From Rugosimonospora africana (GTDB lineage: Bacteria > Actinomycetota > Actinomycetes > Mycobacteriales > Micromonosporaceae), in assembly GCF_016862975.1 (NCBI RefSeq), contig NZ_BONZ01000039.1:62001-126000 (forward strand): a stretch of 64,000 nt of DNA. Reading direction: 5' to 3'. The notes beneath the pieces are model-generated. The model saw only the letters and a program-made list of their open reading frames with translations, was not told where the DNA came from and ran no database searches. Position numbers and translations under genes: made by a program. Within the stretch, counting starts at the first letter, position 1; each line of letters starts with the position of its first letter. Below, in pieces: positions 61,904 to 64,000 of the stretch.

Positions 61904-63715
61904 GAAGCCCTCCTGAATGGCGAGGCGTCCCCCACCCACCAAGTAGGCCCGGTCCAGGCCGCGATTGAACCGCTCGCAACCGAATGCCACCGCCAGGCAT
62001 TTGTGGCAACCGCCGCGTTCTGCCAGGCAAACCGGGTCATGTACGCAGCTGGCCGCCGCCTCCGCGGCGTCGCTCAGCCACAGACGCAGATGTTGTTCGG
62101 CGAGGGCGCCGAGCGCCCCGAGGTTGAAGGCGTTGAACTTCGCGACGAAGATCAGGGTGCTTGCGGTTCGTTCGAGCAGGTACTCACCGACGGAATTGGC
62201 GGAGAAGCTGGAGTGGTAGGCCAACGCGTGCATCAGCAGGTGCGACCACACGTGTGTGACGCGCCGAATCGCGTCGGCGGCCTCGGTCGGCACTGCCGCG
62301 TAGGTCATGTCAAGCACCCAGGCTCGGGCCTGCTCGGTGGTGGGCCCGTCGGCTGTCGGCCAGGCTTGGGTCCAGCCGTTGGAACGGCAGAAATGCCATA
62401 GGACGACGGGATCGCATTCGACCAGCAATCCCTCGGTGTTGGCGTCGACGGCCACGAGCGGCAGCTGTTGCGTGTCGCGGGTCGGGTCGAGGGGCGACAG
62501 CCGGGCACGCTCGTCGGAGTGCACACGGCTGTAGCCGTAACCCACCAAGGCGATTGGGAAGTCCCGGACAAGGGCGACGCGACTCAGGCCCAGCTGGCGC
62601 GCCGCCGCAAGGCCGGTGTGAATTCTGTCCGCCAGCTCGGTGCTCCCAGCTGTTGTGAGCGTAGCTGCGATGTCGGTGAGGTTGTCGACGGAGTGCCGTG
62701 CGTGAAGAAACGCTCGTTCGAAGATCCGCCGGTCTGAGGTGGCGGCGCCGACCGTGTGCGGTTGTAGTGCGGCTCGTGTTCGTTCGAGGGCTGGTTCGTC
62801 GCCGCGTGTCGCATCGACCATGGCCTGTGCCTGCTGGACTGCCTCGGTGTCATGTCCATAGCGCTCCCGGATCATTTCCAGCAGACGCGCCGCCTCAGCG
62901 TTGGGGCTAGCGGGCCCGGCACCGCGGCCTGCCGCGAGCATGCCGGACAGGTCGCCGACGGTGTCCATGTAGTGCCCGAGGGCGTACACAGCGGCGCGGT
63001 CACTGTTCCGGACGTCACGCAGCTGTGCATCAATGTTGACCAGCGTGAGGCGGTGCCCGTAGTAAGCCTTTGCGTCGCGGGCGGTGACCAGCGTGAGGGT
63101 TCGTGCCCGGCTGGGGTCGCTCTTTGCCCAGGCGCAGTCGACGCAGGTCGCGAACCGCATAGGTAGCCAGCGTCGACAGGTGGGACGACTGCACCGGAAG
63201 CCGGCGGTGACGAACGAACCGGTGTCCTCGAACGTGCGGTCGTCGGTGAGATGATCAGGGCACTGTGGCACCTGCAGTTGCCGCCGCTTACCACAACCGT
63301 GTACCTGGTAGTACGGTAGCTGACGGTAGGCACCGGTGCGGCATCGCCGACAGCGGCGAGACTCGGGGATTCCGGTATCTGCCTGTCGGCCGGTGCGCAG
63401 GACGAGAACGTGTCCGCACTCTCGGTTGCCGCAGAACAGGAGAACCGGCCACACGTCCCACCTGACCCACTCCGGCCGCACCAGGCGGAACGTGTCGGCG
63501 TGTTCCAGGAGGTTGTTGGGAAAGCTGGGTGCGTCGCCGCCGTTGGCGCGCCACTGCGCCAGCCTATGGTCGAGCGCTTCGAGTACCTGTTCAATGGGGA
63601 TATCGGGACGACCGCCGCTGATGTCGCGAACGACGCAATAGATGCCGTCGACCTCGTGCTCGAAGACCTGACCGGGTAGATGTCCGTACTGGACGGTGAC
63701 GCGGCTGCGCTGCAC
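61871..63715 (-). CDS. DUF1998/DrmB-like protein
   Basis: A 614-residue protein. Cysteine clusters (LLFCGNRECGHVLVLRTG with CRRCRTGAYRQLPYYQVHGC, then FRCSRPTCRRWLPMRFATC and VDCAW) fit zinc-binding modules. The C-terminus AASCVHDPVCLAERGGCHKC, then GCERFNRGLDRAYLVGG, is the DUF1998 signature seen in DrmB of DISARM and in related helicase partners. GTG 63715 follows GGAGGAAT. It stands 55 bp after the end of the gene at 63771 on the same strand, as DrmB follows DrmA. The assignment to DISARM is inference. Confidence 0.75.
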   Translation of the reverse strand: MQRSRVTVQYGHLPGQVFEHEVDGIYCVVRDISGGRPDIPIEQVLEALDHRLAQWRANGGDAPSFPNNLLEHADTFRLVRPEWVRWDVWPVLLFCGNRECGHVLVLRTGRQADTGIPESRRCRRCRTGAYRQLPYYQVHGCGKRRQLQVPQCPDHLTDDRTFEDTGSFVTAGFRCSRPTCRRWLPMRFATCVDCAWAKSDPSRARTLTLVTARDAKAYYGHRLTLVNIDAQLRDVRNSDRAAVYALGHYMDTVGDLSGMLAAGRGAGPASPNAEAARLLEMIRERYGHDTEAVQQAQAMVDATRGDEPALERTRAALQPHTVGAATSDRRIFERAFLHARHSVDNLTDIAATLTTAGSTELADRIHTGLAAARQLGLSRVALVRDFPIALVGYGYSRVHSDERARLSPLDPTRDTQQLPLVAVDANTEGLLVECDPVVLWHFCRSNGWTQAWPTADGPTTEQARAWVLDMTYAAVPTEAADAIRRVTHVWSHLLMHALAYHSSFSANSVGEYLLERTASTLIFVAKFNAFNLGALGALAEQHLRLWLSDAAEAAASCVHDPVCLAERGGCHKCLAVAFGCERFNRGLDRAYLVGGGRLAIQEGFLHTAARRAGG

Positions 63716-63770
63716 CGGATTCCTCCAGGAGGCGTGGTAATAGGGCGGGTCGGACGTGCGGTGTTGCTGG

Positions 63771-64000
63771 TCAGGTGTTGCCGGCTTCGTCAGCCATCTC
63801 GGGTAGGTCGTCGTTGCCGTCGTCGACGCCGCCGAGCATCGCGAACATCCGCGCCGCGATGGCTCCGTTGGCGCTGAAGTCGGCCGGGGCGTCGATGTCC
63901 CTGAAGCTCGTGGGTGGACGGGGTCGTAGCCGCCTGGTCAGTTGCGGCTCCGTGCCCGACAGCGAGGGCAGTAACGCGTCCAGTTCGTGATCGACCCTAT
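63771..64000 (-). CDS. C-terminal end of a large protein (DrmA-helicase-like position), partial
   Basis: The last ~76 codons of a minus-strand gene whose 5' part is outside the window: VDHELDALLPSLSGTEPQLT, then LRPRPPTSFRDIDAPADFS, and DDLPEMADEAGNT before the stop at 63771. The PTSFRDID block resembles the tail of the long helicases that precede DrmB in DISARM loci, but this piece alone cannot prove it. Confidence 0.5.
   Translation of the reverse strand, partial: RVDHELDALLPSLSGTEPQLTRRLRPRPPTSFRDIDAPADFSANGAIAARMFAMLGGVDDGNDDLPEMADEAGNT

Overview
The DNA is GC-rich and codes in the style of a filamentous actinobacterium. A polyphosphate glucokinase, DUF2510, SCP2, NarL-type two-component pairs and a WXG100-like protein all fit. 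I would guess Micromonosporaceae; this is inference from protein style, with no marker gene to fix it. The window is an accessory, mosaic stretch: gene remnants, four copies of one recombinase module, insertion sequences, tRNA-like relics and at least three gene groups that look like anti-phage or nucleic-acid-directed systems.

Region by region. 1-8100: a PhzF-family gene, then a decayed amino-sugar (probably galactosamine) locus with SIS, PfkB, tagatose-type aldolase and permease remnants, an intact DeoR regulator, and two intact secreted proteins (a GH114-type polygalactosaminidase and a DUF4874/DUF4832 protein) that share a duplicated C-terminal tail. 8280-13286: a glycogen-debranching-like enzyme coupled to an SCP2 protein, a peroxiredoxin and a DUF2510 protein. 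13348-14640: recombinase module copy 1 (broken). 14651-17421: a NarL-type sensor/regulator pair and a membrane protein. 17709-21133: IS6 transposase, polyphosphate glucokinase, peroxiredoxin-like protein and a membrane protein. 21532-26818: an ABC exporter operon divergent from an OmpR-type two-component pair. 26858-28525: module copy 2. 28871-30937: a large membrane protein between direct repeats. 31286-35132: IS701 remnant, secreted protein, a tRNA-like array, a WXG100-like protein and the deleted module copy 3. 36049-41391: an operon of two alpha/beta hydrolases, an SDR oxidoreductase and a LuxR-family ATPase regulator.

41815-51581: a frameshifted large serine recombinase with a tRNA-like relic behind it. 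Next come a Gabija-like pair (OLD nuclease plus UvrD-like helicase) and a divergent three-gene unit (GNAT-PIN fusion, ASCH protein, PIN protein) that I do not recognise as a named system. 51681-53887: an intact IS21-family element with 5-bp target duplications. 54383-57061: an HNH protein, then the only intact recombinase module (copy 4), joined in frame to a broken IS630 transposase. 57666-64000: an ImmA-type protease, an XRE regulator, a sigma factor, a DNA methyltransferase, a DUF1998/DrmB-like protein and the end of a further gene running out of the window. Together these look like a DISARM-like defence locus, only partly visible.

The two most interesting items are the repeated AbrB-like/tyrosine-recombinase module with a shared end motif, and the GNAT-PIN/ASCH/PIN unit beside the Gabija-like pair.
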